Source: Thalassolituus oleivorans MIL-1
GTDB lineage: Bacteria; Pseudomonadota; Gammaproteobacteria; Pseudomonadales; Oceanobacteraceae
DNA length: 64,000 nucleotides
Direction of reading: 5' to 3'
NCBI RefSeq assembly: GCF_000355675.1
Contig: NC_020888.1
Location: 1,816,883-1,880,882 of the forward strand
Below are positions 44,163-53,070 of the stretch, in pieces (within the stretch, counting starts at the first letter, position 1; each line of letters begins with the position of its first letter). A program made the position numbers and the translations under genes. The notes below the pieces were generated by a model that ran no database searches, was not told the DNA's origin, and was given only the letters and a program-made list of their open reading frames with translations.

Positions 44163-44957
44163 ATGGATGCCCTTATGGCGAAGTCTGGTCAAGCCCGAGT
44201 GCTATCTCCTTCGCAGCAGCAAGAACTCTTCTCTGTGATAAAAACTCATCGCCACCCAGAGAAGAACCTGGCCATCATGCAAATCTCCTTCAGGCTTGGT
44301 TTGCGAGCTCAGGAGATTGCTCTGCTTCAGATTAAAGAGGTCGCCCAGTTAAATCCAACCGGCACTGACTTCAAATTGCTAGAGGTCATGAGTTTGCCTG
44401 CCGCTTATACCAAGGGTGCCAATGCTGTTCGTCGATCTCAATCTACTTACACGCGAAAGTCGCTTAGCTTCACCGTTGACGCCTTTGATAGTGTTGTCAA
44501 GCAGATAGAGTCTTTGGTAAAGGCTGGGGTAGCGGTTAATCCCAAGGACTTTTATCCACCGGAAAAGAAGCATCGCGGAAAGTCGAGAGATCTGCCTTTG
44601 ATTGATGATGAGCTACGTCGAAGCCTCGAGACACATTTACGCAGGAGAATGAGCAAAGAATCTAAGCTGCGCCCTTCAGACCCTCTTTTTCTCTCGCAGA
44701 AAGGTACGCCCTATTCCCCCAATACTTTGCAGGAGCATATGGCTCATATGCTACGAAACTGGGCTGGCGTGGAAAAAGCGAGCTCGCACAGCGGTAGACG
44801 CTCGGTCATAACGGACATCATTCACAATCAGAAAAAGTCTGTGAAGGTAGCTCAGAAAGTCGCTGGTCACGTTAATCCATCCACGACAATCATCTATGAA
44901 GAGCCCCCTGAAGAACTCATTGCGAGCGCTTTGGCAGGTCTCTCCAGGCAGCAATAG
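44163..44957 (+). CDS. Tyrosine recombinase/integrase
   Basis: A 264-residue phage-integrase-family protein without a full N-terminal arm-binding domain. Catalytic residues are visible: Arg in FRLGLRAQEIALL, His and Arg in SHSGRRSV, His in VAGHVNPSTT, and Tyr in TIIYEEPPE. The ATG at 44163 is used; earlier codons are non-ATG. It lies just inside the left end of the Tn7-like element. It may resolve cointegrates or be a remnant of another mobile element; its recombination site is unknown, though the palindrome at 43321 is a candidate. Confidence 0.8.
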   Translation: MDALMAKSGQARVLSPSQQQELFSVIKTHRHPEKNLAIMQISFRLGLRAQEIALLQIKEVAQLNPTGTDFKLLEVMSLPAAYTKGANAVRRSQSTYTRKSLSFTVDAFDSVVKQIESLVKAGVAVNPKDFYPPEKKHRGKSRDLPLIDDELRRSLETHLRRRMSKESKLRPSDPLFLSQKGTPYSPNTLQEHMAHMLRNWAGVEKASSHSGRRSVITDIIHNQKKSVKVAQKVAGHVNPSTTIIYEEPPEELIASALAGLSRQQ

Positions 44958-45357
44958 AATCGGTACTGTGTGTAGTGGTTCAATAATCCCGGACACCCAT
45001 CAGTAAAACCTATACAGGCAATAGTCTGCTTGTATTTCCACACGCTGGGGGAGCAAGGGCAAAATGCCGGGATAATAATTCCGTGAGAGCTGCTGTAATC
45101 TGTAAAAAAAGTTGGTAACTAAAGCTTGATTCGGACTTTGTTTTCACGCGCTTGAAAATGATGATCTGAATATAAAGATGGTAACGTATATGGGCGATTA
45201 TCATAGAGTGTACAAAGCTTATGTGAATAAATTGATCCGCTTGCCCTTATCGATACTGCGCCACTTATTTTGAGCCCGCATCCAGACCAGCATTCCAAGG
45301 CAGTAGCTGGTCTAAGGTCGTGATAATTACTTACACTCTATATGAGTCGAAAATATT
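44958..45357. other. Gene-free stretch containing an IS66 remnant
   Basis: About 400 bases between the integrase and the CDF exporter. The only recognisable content is a short reverse-strand transposase end, listed separately. The rest has no coding signal. Confidence 0.5.
45265..45327 (-). pseudogene. IS66-type transposase C-terminal remnant
   Basis: On the reverse strand the peptide ITTLDQLLPWNAGLDAGSK ends at a stop at 45265-45267. LD.LLPWN is the usual C-terminal ending of IS66-family TnpC. Only about 20 codons remain, so the assignment is tentative. Confidence 0.45.
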
Positions 45358-46254
45358 TCAATCCACACAATTCTCTGATTCCCGATACGCTCCGCCTTCA
45401 TAATGCTCCAGCTGGAGGGTCACATGATGCAGTCCGAACTCGCTTTCCAGAAGATCAGTCGCACGGCTCAATAGATCGTCATGTGACTGCCCATCTATCA
45501 TCAACAGATGAGCGGTTAAGGCATTCTCGGTAGTCGACATGGCCCAAATATGAAGGTCATGTACCGCCGCCACTCCCTTAAGTGCCTGCAGTCCAGCACG
45601 GATCGCTGGCAGATCAATGTCATCAGGCACTCCATCAAACAGCAAATGCAATGAGCGCCGAAATAATGACCAGGTACTGATCATCACTACCAACGCAACG
45701 AGTATGCTTATCACCGGGTCAAGCCAGCTCCAGCCCTGCCATAAATAAAGAACACCAGCAAATACGACGCCAGCCGATACCAGTGCATCAGCGGCCATAT
45801 GCAGGAAAGCCCCCCGAATATTGAGATCCTGCTGACTGCCCTGCATGAACATCCAGGCGGTGACTGAATTAATAACCAAGCCAATCGCCGCGACAATAAT
45901 GACGGTCATGCCGTCTACACCGGCAGGAGTGGTCAGCCGTCCCACGGCTTCCCAAGCGAGCGCCCCCATTGCTGCTAACAGTATGGTTGCATTAATGAAG
46001 CTGGCAATGATGGACCCCTTACGCCAACCGTAGCTGTGTCGCGCATTTGGCTTAAACTTTGCTGCACCAAACGCTGCCCAGGCAAGCAACAACCCGGCAA
46101 CATCGCTGAGGTTGTGGCCTGCATCGGCCAGTAGGGCCAGGGAATCGCCTTTCCAGCCATACCAGGCCTCTACAAGCACGAAGGCCAGATTGAGCAACAC
46201 TCCAACAGCGAAGACCCGCCCGTAACGTATAGGGGCATGTTGGTGTGAGGACAT
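45358..46254 (-). CDS. czcD: CDF-family cation efflux protein
   Basis: A 298-residue cation diffusion facilitator with six helices. TM2 has HNLSD (in LLADAGHNLSDVAGLLLAW) and TM5 has HMAAD, the two His/Asp pairs forming the Zn(II)/Co(II) transport site. The C-terminal cytoplasmic domain (about 205-290) has DLHIWAMSTTENALTAHLL. The ATG at 46254 is preferred, with GGTGGA just upstream. It is the last gene of the arsenic/thiol run and adds divalent-cation export to the cargo. The CzcD/ZitB subgroup cannot be split further by eye. Confidence 0.9.
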   Translation of the reverse strand: MSSHQHAPIRYGRVFAVGVLLNLAFVLVEAWYGWKGDSLALLADAGHNLSDVAGLLLAWAAFGAAKFKPNARHSYGWRKGSIIASFINATILLAAMGALAWEAVGRLTTPAGVDGMTVIIVAAIGLVINSVTAWMFMQGSQQDLNIRGAFLHMAADALVSAGVVFAGVLYLWQGWSWLDPVISILVALVVMISTWSLFRRSLHLLFDGVPDDIDLPAIRAGLQALKGVAAVHDLHIWAMSTTENALTAHLLMIDGQSHDDLLSRATDLLESEFGLHHVTLQLEHYEGGAYRESENCVD

Positions 46255-46299
46255 AGGTCCACCATGGAGATGAGACAAGCGCTGTGCTTCCTGTATCAG

Positions 46300-46725
46300 T
46301 TATTCTGTGCGACGGCGCATGATGCCTTTCAGCTCAGTGCCCGGAGCCACAGTGTTAAACACCGTTCCGTACTTGCGCACGTTGTCGTGCAGCAACTCGA
46401 GGCGGCGATCCGGTTCGTCAGTATCAACAATAATTTCATATTCAACCGACTCCATGCCCGGCGGAACATCCTGACGGATGCCGTGCACTTTTACTTCGAC
46501 AGCGCGCAGATCAAATTTCAAAATCGGTGTTACGCGCTCAATACCTTTGATCATACAGGCCGACAATGCGGCCAGCAGGAGTTCAGCCGGATTAAACGCG
46601 TCAGTGCGTCCTGCAAGATCCGTATCCAGCATGATTTCGGCTGATTTCGTTCGGGCAATGCTGCCGTGTGCATCCGTGCGTGTCGCGACAACATCAAATG
46701 TCATTTTCTTTTGATTATTAGTCAT
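46300..46725 (-). CDS. OsmC-family protein
   Basis: A 141-residue OsmC/Ohr-type protein (FNPAELLLAALSACMIKGIERV includes the conserved Cys, about residue 57). These are thiol peroxidases or sulfur-handling proteins. It lies between the rhodanese-like gene and the CDF exporter. Its C-terminal coding half, 46336-46542, is repeated as a degraded copy at 53522-53728, bracketing the whole arsenic/thiol set. A second conserved Cys of active Ohr/OsmC peroxidases is not obvious, so peroxidase activity is uncertain. Confidence 0.8.
   Translation of the reverse strand: MTNNQKKMTFDVVATRTDAHGSIARTKSAEIMLDTDLAGRTDAFNPAELLLAALSACMIKGIERVTPILKFDLRAVEVKVHGIRQDVPPGMESVEYEIIVDTDEPDRRLELLHDNVRKYGTVFNTVAPGTELKGIMRRRTE
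46336..46542. repeat. 207-bp direct repeat, copy 1 (inside osmC)
   Basis: This segment and 53522-53728 align without gaps at close to nine of ten positions, in the same orientation. Copy 1 lies within the intact OsmC gene. The pair flanks about 7.2 kb containing the arsenic and thiol genes. Confidence 0.8.
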
Positions 46726-46752
46726 GAAAATACCCTGCGTTTATTACAAAGT

Positions 46753-47148
46753 TCAACAGCAGCCTTCTGAGTGGTCAGCCGGATGTTTCTGTTGCCATGC
46801 TGCAATATCACCGGTTACCGGAAAGTCTCGTTTAAGCCATTGACGGATACCCATCTTCATATTCGCAACCGAGGTATACCCCTGATACATCAGAAAATAC
46901 GTTGCCTTCAGGCTTTGGGAACCGTCTACCGACACTACAATAACATCCCGTCCGGCTGGTACTTCGGTAAAACGCTCTTCAAGCTGCTCCAAAGGAATAT
47001 GTATTTGTTCAGGAACATCAAGTCGCAGCAACGAATAATCTTCAACAGAGCGTACATCGACAATCAGAATATTGTTCTCGCCCAGGCGTTTCATAGTTGT
47101 AGTCGGACAGTATTCTGTGGCTTGAGGTAATGCATCCGGAGCACTCAT
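46753..47148 (-). CDS. Rhodanese-like protein lacking the catalytic Cys
   Basis: A 131-residue single-domain rhodanese fold: NILIVDVRSVEDYSLLRL, HIPLEQLEERF, YFLMYQGYTSVANMKMGIRQWL. The active-site loop that normally reads C-x-x-G-x-R-S is VSVDGSQS here, so the persulfide-forming Cys appears to be Ser. The C-terminus ends in GCC, which might supply thiols. It is two bases from the thioredoxin-like gene and probably cotranscribed. It may be a sulfur- or arsenic-binding protein rather than a sulfurtransferase. Confidence 0.75.
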   Translation of the reverse strand: MSAPDALPQATEYCPTTTMKRLGENNILIVDVRSVEDYSLLRLDVPEQIHIPLEQLEERFTEVPAGRDVIVVSVDGSQSLKATYFLMYQGYTSVANMKMGIRQWLKRDFPVTGDIAAWQQKHPADHSEGCC

Positions 47149-47150
47149 GA

Positions 47151-47387
47151 TCAGGACTCCAGCCATTTAATAACAGTTGCGCGGTCTGGGATGCTGCCTT
47201 TGTGAATAACGGTCTCATTCATCACTACAGCCGGTGTCGACATAACACCATACGCCATGATTTGTGGCAGGTCCTCTATCTTTTCTACCTTTACTTCGGC
47301 TCCCTGTGCCTTTGCAGTCTCTTCGATAAGTTGCACAGTACTCTTACACTTTGCACAGCCTGTTCCCAGCACTTTGAATACTTTCAT
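47151..47387 (-). CDS. Small thioredoxin-fold protein (CAKC)
   Basis: A 78-residue thioredoxin-like protein of the redox-active disulfide type, with GTGCAKCK (about 9-16) at the active site and the cis-Pro loop MSTPAVVMN. AGGAG precedes the ATG at 47387. It directly follows the UPF0718/ArsP-like permease, a pairing seen repeatedly in genomes with metal or arsenic permeases. It may deliver or reduce the permease substrate. Confidence 0.85.
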   Translation of the reverse strand: MKVFKVLGTGCAKCKSTVQLIEETAKAQGAEVKVEKIEDLPQIMAYGVMSTPAVVMNETVIHKGSIPDRATVIKWLES

Positions 47388-47399
47388 CACGCACTCCTA

Positions 47400-48398
47400 T
47401 TAAAAAAGAAATGAAAGACCATTAAAGATCCATCCGATCAATGTGAATGACACAAGCAGCATCGCAAACAGAATCGCCAGTAAGCGCCACTGCATAACCT
47501 GTTTCAGCAGAATAAATTCAGGAAAACTGGCAGCTACGGTACTCATGCAGAATGCCAGAGTGGTGCCGATAGGCAGGCCATTAGTGATAAGACTTTCCAT
47601 CACCGGGATCACCCCGGTAGCATTCGAATACAGAGGAATCCCCACCAAAACCGCCGCCGGAACGGACCACCACTGTCCGGCACCCAGATATTTTTCTATC
47701 CAGCCATCGGGCACAAAACCGTGCAGGGCAGCGCCAAGGCCAACGCCGATAACAACCCATTTCCATACGCGCGCAAAGATTTCCAGTGCTTCCTCTTTAG
47801 CGAACTGATGACGCTCATTCAGCGTGATCGCAACCACCTCTGGCGAGGACTGCAGTTCTGGAGTATCTTTCTGACGGGCATTTTCCAACGCTTTGGCGGC
47901 AAAAGACTGTAACCAGCGTTCAGCCTTGATGCTGTCCAGAAACAAGCCCCCCAGCATTCCTACCAACATGCCGACAACAACGTAGAGTACGGTGAATTTC
48001 CAGCCCAACAGGCTGAGCAACAACAGAACGGCCACTTCATTAATCAGGGGGGAGGTCAGCAAAAAAGACATGGTGATCCCCACTGGAATACCGGCGGAGC
48101 TGAACCCCAGAAAAACGGGAATGCTGGAACAGGAGCAGAACGGCGTAATGGCACCAAAGCCAGAGGCCAGCAGATAGCCGACGCCACGATTTCTGCCAGC
48201 CAGAAAGTCCCTTACCCGCTCAACATTTAACGAGGCACGCAGCAGGGCGATCGCATATATCATGACCAGCAGCAGAACAAAAATCTTGCTGACGTCCTCA
48301 ACGAAGAAATGAAGCGCGTCACCAGCCTTACTGTCGGCAGCCATCCCTAATATGCCAAACACCAGCCAATCGGCAAAATCGGTAAATACCTTGAACAT
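47400..48398 (-). CDS. UPF0718/ArsP-type permease
   Basis: A 332-residue inner-membrane permease with two related halves of four to five helices. The conserved pocket GAITPFCSCSSIPVFLGF (about 77-94) and the second-half GIPLYSNATGVIPVME are present. The family includes ArsP, which exports trivalent organoarsenicals. The start at 48398 is chosen as the first Met before the conserved region. It lies between a SigZ-like sigma factor and a thioredoxin-like protein in the arsenic run. The substrate is inferred; a thiol-bound metal is an alternative. Confidence 0.8.
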   Translation of the reverse strand: MFKVFTDFADWLVFGILGMAADSKAGDALHFFVEDVSKIFVLLLVMIYAIALLRASLNVERVRDFLAGRNRGVGYLLASGFGAITPFCSCSSIPVFLGFSSAGIPVGITMSFLLTSPLINEVAVLLLLSLLGWKFTVLYVVVGMLVGMLGGLFLDSIKAERWLQSFAAKALENARQKDTPELQSSPEVVAITLNERHQFAKEEALEIFARVWKWVVIGVGLGAALHGFVPDGWIEKYLGAGQWWSVPAAVLVGIPLYSNATGVIPVMESLITNGLPIGTTLAFCMSTVAASFPEFILLKQVMQWRLLAILFAMLLVSFTLIGWIFNGLSFLF

Positions 48399-48540
48399 CG
48401 CATAACCCCAGTACTTTTCTAAGTAGACGCACAACCTGCCAAAAGGATGCATAAAAAGTTGTGTAAATATACAAGCTACGGGAGTTGTAAGGCGATGATG
48501 AAGAGCAAGATTGTGCACGCCTGGCAGACGTCTGGCTTGA

Positions 48541-49086
48541 CTAGTCCTTCATCCGGCCATGGGATTCCGGCACCTGATAATCACAAACGTTACCCAGCTC
48601 ATCGAATCTGACGTCGCAGCGGTTGATGATAGAGTCGCGCAGGCGCTGGCGAGCCCTCAATAGCCGGGCCTTGGCGGCAGGAAGCGAGAGGCCGTTAGCC
48701 ACGGCATAATCTTTTACCGTCTGCTGCTTGAGATCACACTGTTCAATGATCAGTCTGTCGGACGCCGCCAGATTCTGCAGATTCCGTTCCACGCACTCGC
48801 TCAACAAATCGACAGTGTCGCTTGTGTGCTCTTCCTGCAAGTAGTCATCGGATAGCTCAGATACGGGGCGTACCCGGCGTGCGTGATCTGTTAATACATT
48901 ACGGGCAACACGATATAGCCAAGCGCGCGGATTCTGAATGTCAGAAAAACCATTGCCTTGAGCGATGGCCCGCAGGAATACCTCCTGGGTCAGATCATCC
49001 GTCAACGCCTTATCGGCCACACGCTGGTATATAAACTGCCTAAGCTCCTGCTCATGCAGGCGAATAGTGCGTACCAGGCTCTTCAT
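48541..49086 (-). CDS. ECF sigma factor, SigZ-like
   Basis: A 181-residue ECF sigma factor: region 2 at about 15-75 (DDLTQEVFLRAI, NPRAWLYRVARNVLTDHAR) and region 4 at about 95-150 (AVANGLSLPAAKARLLRARQRLR). The tail has two Cys, RCDVRFDELGNVCDY, as in SigZ-type proteins, suggesting metal or redox sensing. GGAG lies before 49086. No separate anti-sigma gene is adjacent, so control may be through the Cys tail. Target promoters are unknown. Confidence 0.82.
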   Translation of the reverse strand: MKSLVRTIRLHEQELRQFIYQRVADKALTDDLTQEVFLRAIAQGNGFSDIQNPRAWLYRVARNVLTDHARRVRPVSELSDDYLQEEHTSDTVDLLSECVERNLQNLAASDRLIIEQCDLKQQTVKDYAVANGLSLPAAKARLLRARQRLRDSIINRCDVRFDELGNVCDYQVPESHGRMKD

Positions 49087-49119
49087 CGGTTTATCTCCAC
49101 ATCCAGCCAATTGAAGAAA

Positions 49120-49542
49120 TCAATCCTCAACCTTGCGACCGGAATCATCGATGATCATTTCACCATCTTCCTTAAAATAAGGCCCGGATGGCCAGGACTC
49201 GAGAAGATTCAGCACCTTTTCGCTCGGACGACACAATTCAACTCCGCTGGGAGAGCAGACTATAGGTCGGTTAACTAATACCGGGTACTCAAGCATGGCA
49301 TCAAGTATTTGGTCATCCGTAACACCTGGATCAAGCAAGCCAAGCTGATCGGCGGGTGACTTTGTTTCACGCAGAGCCTCTCTGGGTGTCAAATTGGCGG
49401 CAGCAAATAGTCCGAGCAACTGCGCACGGGTCCAGCCAATGGAAAGGTAATCTATGACGACAGGCTGATACCCTGAATCTTCAATGATTTTCAAAACGTT
49501 GCGGGATGTACCGCAGTCTGGATTATGGTGAATAACGATCAC
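49120..49542 (-). CDS. arsC: Arsenate reductase, glutaredoxin-dependent type
   Basis: A 140-residue ArsC of the E. coli plasmid type, reducing arsenate with glutathione/glutaredoxin. The catalytic Cys is in HNPDCGTSRNVL near the N-terminus, and the Arg residues of LRETKSP and VNRPIV are kept. It begins at GTG (49540-49542). A second, unrelated ArsC of the phosphatase type lies upstream in the same run, so the cargo carries two reductase chemistries. Confidence 0.92.
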   Translation of the reverse strand: MIVIHHNPDCGTSRNVLKIIEDSGYQPVVIDYLSIGWTRAQLLGLFAAANLTPREALRETKSPADQLGLLDPGVTDDQILDAMLEYPVLVNRPIVCSPSGVELCRPSEKVLNLLESWPSGPYFKEDGEMIIDDSGRKVED

Positions 49543-49583
49543 GCTGAAGCACCCCCATCTACAAACATATGAAGTTCGAAAGC

Positions 49584-49610
49584 ACCCGGGAGAATAAATG
49601 TCTCCCGGGT
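49584..49610. promoter_or_regulatory. Strong stem-loop between acr3 and arsC
   Basis: ACCCGGGAGA (49584-49593) and TCTCCCGGGT (49601-49610) form a perfect 10-bp G+C-rich stem with a 7-base loop. It lies between acr3 and arsC on the operon strand without a long T run. It may be an intercistronic attenuator or processing site. Confidence 0.55.
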
Positions 49611-49617
49611 ATCCGTA

Positions 49618-50634
49618 TTAATCAAACCAGTGGCGGGTGCGATTCGCGAACCACACGATCGACAACATCACAGGCACTTCAACCAGCACACCAACGACCG
49701 TTGCCAGTGCCGCTCCGGAATGCAGGCCAAACAGCGATATAGCCACCGCTACCGCCAACTCGAAAAAGTTGGACGTACCGATCATGCAGGCAGGAGCGGC
49801 TACATTATGTGGCAGCTTCATCTGCTTTGCCGCAATGTAAGCAATCGCGAAAATGCCATAGGTCTGTATCAGTAATGGGATCGCTATCAGGCCGATAATA
49901 AGCGGCTTTTCAATAATGGTTTCAGCCTGAAAACCGAATAACAAAATGACAGTCGCCAGCAAGCCAATGATCGACCATGGCTTCAGCATCGCAACAAATC
50001 CATTAAGACGACTATGATCGCTTGCCTTATCCAGTTTTTTACGGGTAACCGCGCCAGCAATCAGTGGCAATACAACATACAGCACAACCGACAGCAGCAA
50101 TGTTTCCCAAGGTACCTGAATGTCGCTGATTCCAAGCAAAAATGCCGTCAGAGGTGCAAAGGCAAAAATCATGATGATGTCGTTGATCGAAACTTGAACC
50201 AGCGTGTAATTTGGGTCACCTTTGGTGAGCTGACTCCAGACAAAGACCATCGCGGTACAGGGAGCAACGCCAAGCAGAATCATACCAGCGATATATTCCC
50301 CGGCAGATTGTGGGTCGACCCAGCCTGCGAAGAAGACTTTAAAAAACAGCCACCCCAGCATAGCCATAGAAAAAGGCTTGATCAGCCAGTTGATGACCAG
50401 TGTCAGCATCAACCCCTTTGGCTTTTTGCCTACATCTTTAATGGCCCCAAAGTCGATCTGGATCATCATTGGATAGATCATCAGCCAAATGAGTACGGCA
50501 ACTACCAGATTAACGTGTGCATATTCAAGCACCGCTATCTGACCAAACACGCCAGGAACCAGATTCCCCAGCAACACACCGGCAGCTATGCACAACGCCA
50601 CCCATACCGATAAATAACGTTCAAACAGGCCCAT
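49618..50634 (-). CDS. acr3: Arsenite efflux transporter, ACR3 family
   Basis: A 338-residue inner-membrane arsenite exporter of the ACR3 (BASS-fold) family with ten helices. The TM4 segment [19 protein letters not shown] carries the conserved Cys needed for transport. AGGAGAG is six bases before the start. It sits between arsH and arsC in the arsenic run. Such proteins are often named arsB; the sequence clearly belongs to ACR3 rather than E. coli ArsB. Confidence 0.94.
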   Translation of the reverse strand: MGLFERYLSVWVALCIAAGVLLGNLVPGVFGQIAVLEYAHVNLVVAVLIWLMIYPMMIQIDFGAIKDVGKKPKGLMLTLVINWLIKPFSMAMLGWLFFKVFFAGWVDPQSAGEYIAGMILLGVAPCTAMVFVWSQLTKGDPNYTLVQVSINDIIMIFAFAPLTAFLLGISDIQVPWETLLLSVVLYVVLPLIAGAVTRKKLDKASDHSRLNGFVAMLKPWSIIGLLATVILLFGFQAETIIEKPLIIGLIAIPLLIQTYGIFAIAYIAAKQMKLPHNVAAPACMIGTSNFFELAVAVAISLFGLHSGAALATVVGVLVEVPVMLSIVWFANRTRHWFD

Positions 50635-50644
50635 TTACACTCTC

Positions 50645-51364
50645 CTAAAGCGATCGTTGATTAACGCGTTTCATAAGTTCTTCAGCACTTTCTACCCGCT
50701 CTGAATAGCGGTCGACCAGATAGTCGCTGTTGTCACGGGTGAGCAATGTGAATTTCATCAGCTCCTCCATAACATCGACGATGCGATTGTAATAACCGGA
50801 AGGTTTCATGCGGTTGTTATCATCAAATTCCAGAAACGCCTTGGCTACTGATGACTGATTAGGGATCGTAATCATGCGCATCCAACGGCCTAACACCCGT
50901 AGCTGATTCACCACATTAAATGACTGAGAGCCACCTTCGACCTGCATAACCGCCAGGGTTTTACCCTGGGTCGGGCGCACTGCACCTTGGGACAGCGGAA
51001 TCCAGTCAATCTGGGCTTTCATAATCCCGGTCATCGCACCGTGCCGTTCCGGCGAACACCAGACCTGCCCCTCCGACCAGATTACCAACTCCCTGAGTTC
51101 TTTCACTTTGGGATGCTGATCATCTGTGCTGTCTGGCAAGGGTAATCCCTGCGGATCGAATATACGGACCTCACCACCCATACGAGTTAGCAAACGGGCA
51201 CATTCCTCAACCACCAGACGGCTGAAAGAACGCTCTCTTAACGATCCGTAAAGCAACAAAAAACGCGGCTTATGCGTTGAGTACTGGCGACTGAAAGCAC
51301 CGGATGATGGGATGTGAAACTGAGTTTCATCCAGATTTGGCAGGCTCATATCTTCCCGACTCAT
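50645..51364 (-). CDS. arsH: ArsH NADPH-dependent flavin oxidoreductase
   Basis: A 239-residue ArsH, an FMN-containing oxidoreductase that oxidises trivalent organoarsenicals. It has [15 protein letters not shown] for FMN phosphate binding (about 40-54) and [20 protein letters not shown] (about 103-122). The start overlaps the preceding arsC stop by one base (TGATG), so it is coupled. It completes the organoarsenical branch together with the ArsP-like permease. Confidence 0.94.
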   Translation of the reverse strand: MSREDMSLPNLDETQFHIPSSGAFSRQYSTHKPRFLLLYGSLRERSFSRLVVEECARLLTRMGGEVRIFDPQGLPLPDSTDDQHPKVKELRELVIWSEGQVWCSPERHGAMTGIMKAQIDWIPLSQGAVRPTQGKTLAVMQVEGGSQSFNVVNQLRVLGRWMRMITIPNQSSVAKAFLEFDDNNRMKPSGYYNRIVDVMEELMKFTLLTRDNSDYLVDRYSERVESAEELMKRVNQRSL

Positions 51365-51828
51365 CAGTGAGCCCCCAGAGCATCAAGCGCTGCAGGCCAC
51401 TCGGCAGGAGTGAGTTCTGATATTGTCAGTAAAGCCTGAACTCGTTCCTCAATTAAGCGGATGGTATGGCGGAAGGCAGCTGCTTTTTCTTCTTCTGTAC
51501 CATCCAGCTTGGATGGATCTTCAAGGCCCCAGTGAACCTTCAGTGACTTGCCAAACCACACAGGGCAGGTTTCACCCGCCGCAGAATCACAGACAGTGAC
51601 GACCAGGTCGGGAGCAAAATCCTCAAACTCGTCCCAGGATTGACTTTTCAGGCCGGTGGTAGAAATCCCCGCCTCGGCTAAATACTTCAGAGATAATGGA
51701 TGCACTTCACCGCTTGGCTGACTGCCAGCGCTACGGGCCTCAATTTCCCCTTGGGACAGATGATTAGTGACAGCTTCCGATAAAATGCTGCGGCAGCGGT
51801 TATGGGTACAGATATACAGAATTTTCAT
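51364..51828 (-). CDS. arsC: Arsenate reductase, low-molecular-weight phosphatase type
   Basis: A 154-residue arsenate reductase of the thioredoxin-coupled class. The P-loop CTHNRCR lies at the N-terminus, a second conserved Cys in [14 protein letters not shown] (about 80-93), and the motif HWGLEDPSK near 100. The start at 51828 is preferred; an upstream extension lacks a site. It follows the ArsC-ArsR fusion by 15 bases. Confidence 0.9.
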   Translation of the reverse strand: MKILYICTHNRCRSILSEAVTNHLSQGEIEARSAGSQPSGEVHPLSLKYLAEAGISTTGLKSQSWDEFEDFAPDLVVTVCDSAAGETCPVWFGKSLKVHWGLEDPSKLDGTEEEKAAAFRHTIRLIEERVQALLTISELTPAEWPAALDALGAH

Positions 51829-51843
51829 GGAATAGTTTCTCAC

Positions 51844-52578
51844 TCAGCAGGTGGCCGACAAACGCTTTAGCGCCATCGTCAGATAATCGGGGTTGTGTTC
51901 AAGGGTTAAACGCAGAATATTGCTCGACCATTCTGGTAACTCTGGGTGCAGACGGTAATACACCCACTGCCCCTGACGCCGATCCAGCAAAATGCCGCTT
52001 TTGCGCAAATGAGCCAGATGACGCGATATTTTAGGCTGCGATTCATCCAATGCAGCCATCAGATCACACACACAAAGCTCCCTCTCATGAGTGATGAGAA
52101 GCAGCGACAGCAGACGGGTTTCGTCGGCCAGTGCTTTATAGAACTCGAGCGGGGTCAACGTAGCCGCGACTACAGAGGGACTTTTGCTGTGAACCAGAAC
52201 AAAAAGACGGATACGTTCGCTGATTTCCTGCAGAGTGCGGGTGAAAGCCAGCGGATCAGTGCTTTCTTTCGGATCGGGAAAGTCCCATGCCATCAGCACA
52301 CCGGCATGCGGCCAGTGTTTACATTCCTGGTGGGCCTTGTCGCAGAGTGAAATGACGTAATCGAAAGTTTGTCCGGCAAACTCATCCACGCTTTTGGAGC
52401 GTAAGCCGCTGGTATCAAAGCCCGCCTTACATAGAACCGCAATAGTACGTTCATCAACCCCTTCCGGTGATGTGCCAGCACTTGCCACCGTAAAAGAATC
52501 CGGTGCCATGCTGCGAAGCACAGTTTCTGCCATTTGTGATCTGGCGGAGTTGCCGGTGCAAACAAAGAGTACATTCAT
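51844..52578 (-). CDS. Fusion of phosphatase-type ArsC domain and ArsR repressor
   Basis: A 244-residue two-domain protein. Residues 1-135 form a low-molecular-weight phosphatase/arsenate reductase domain with P-loop CTGNSARS and a second Cys region (SLCDKAHQECKHW). Residues 145-240 form an ArsR winged helix with the As(III)-sensing helix ELCVCDLMAALDESQPKISR, including Cys-Val-Cys. The Met at 52578 fits the domain start. It is first in the operon and lies beside an A+T palindrome. It may sense arsenite and reduce arsenate in one polypeptide; the reductase activity is inferred. Confidence 0.88.
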   Translation of the reverse strand: MNVLFVCTGNSARSQMAETVLRSMAPDSFTVASAGTSPEGVDERTIAVLCKAGFDTSGLRSKSVDEFAGQTFDYVISLCDKAHQECKHWPHAGVLMAWDFPDPKESTDPLAFTRTLQEISERIRLFVLVHSKSPSVVAATLTPLEFYKALADETRLLSLLLITHERELCVCDLMAALDESQPKISRHLAHLRKSGILLDRRQGQWVYYRLHPELPEWSSNILRLTLEHNPDYLTMALKRLSATC

Positions 52579-52620
52579 GCCTGGTACCAATGATTTGGTT
52601 GAGGCGGCAAATATTAACAC

Positions 52621-52650
52621 TTGAATATATGAAAATCCATATATATGGAT
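52621..52650 (-). promoter_or_regulatory. Candidate ArsR operator
   Basis: A perfect 12-bp palindrome CCATATATATGG (52637-52648) with a nearby partial copy ATATATG (52625-52631) lies 43-70 bases upstream of the fusion gene's start. A+T dyads of this kind are usual ArsR sites. It is assigned by position. Confidence 0.55.
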
Positions 52651-53070
52651 GATGGGTGCATCAAGCGTCAGTCAAAGTCAGAAGCCGCATCCTTTAAATG
52701 CCGTCCATACTGGCTGATCGCCCGTAGCCAGCGTCTGATAAAATTTGCAGCTCTTTTCTGGCTTTAGCTCTTTGAATGCGTTGTCTTCTTACAAGCCAAA
52801 ATTTCCCGAGCAACATTCCTGGCGAAATCAATCTATGCGGATTTTAAGGGGAGATTACGAAGCCTGTTCGGATGTCCGTGATATCGGCCAGGCATTTCAA
52901 GTTCTGTGTGTTTCATATTCTACCTTAAGTAAAAGGAGGCCATTCATGGCCTCTAGATCATGCTGTCTGCCTTAGCTGTTACTTGAATCAGCTGCTCAGT
53001 TCTTCGTCGGTATCACTGTCAACTGTCCGCTAGGCACCATTTCCCGCGAGCAGGCTCTGGCAGACGAAAT
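52651..53070. other. Gene-poor stretch with one inverted repeat
   Basis: About 420 bases upstream of the arsenic operon without a convincing gene. A perfect 8-bp stem, GAGGCCAT (52936-52943) and ATGGCCTC (52946-52953), is present. The right part grades into the ferredoxin-reductase remnant below. Confidence 0.45.
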
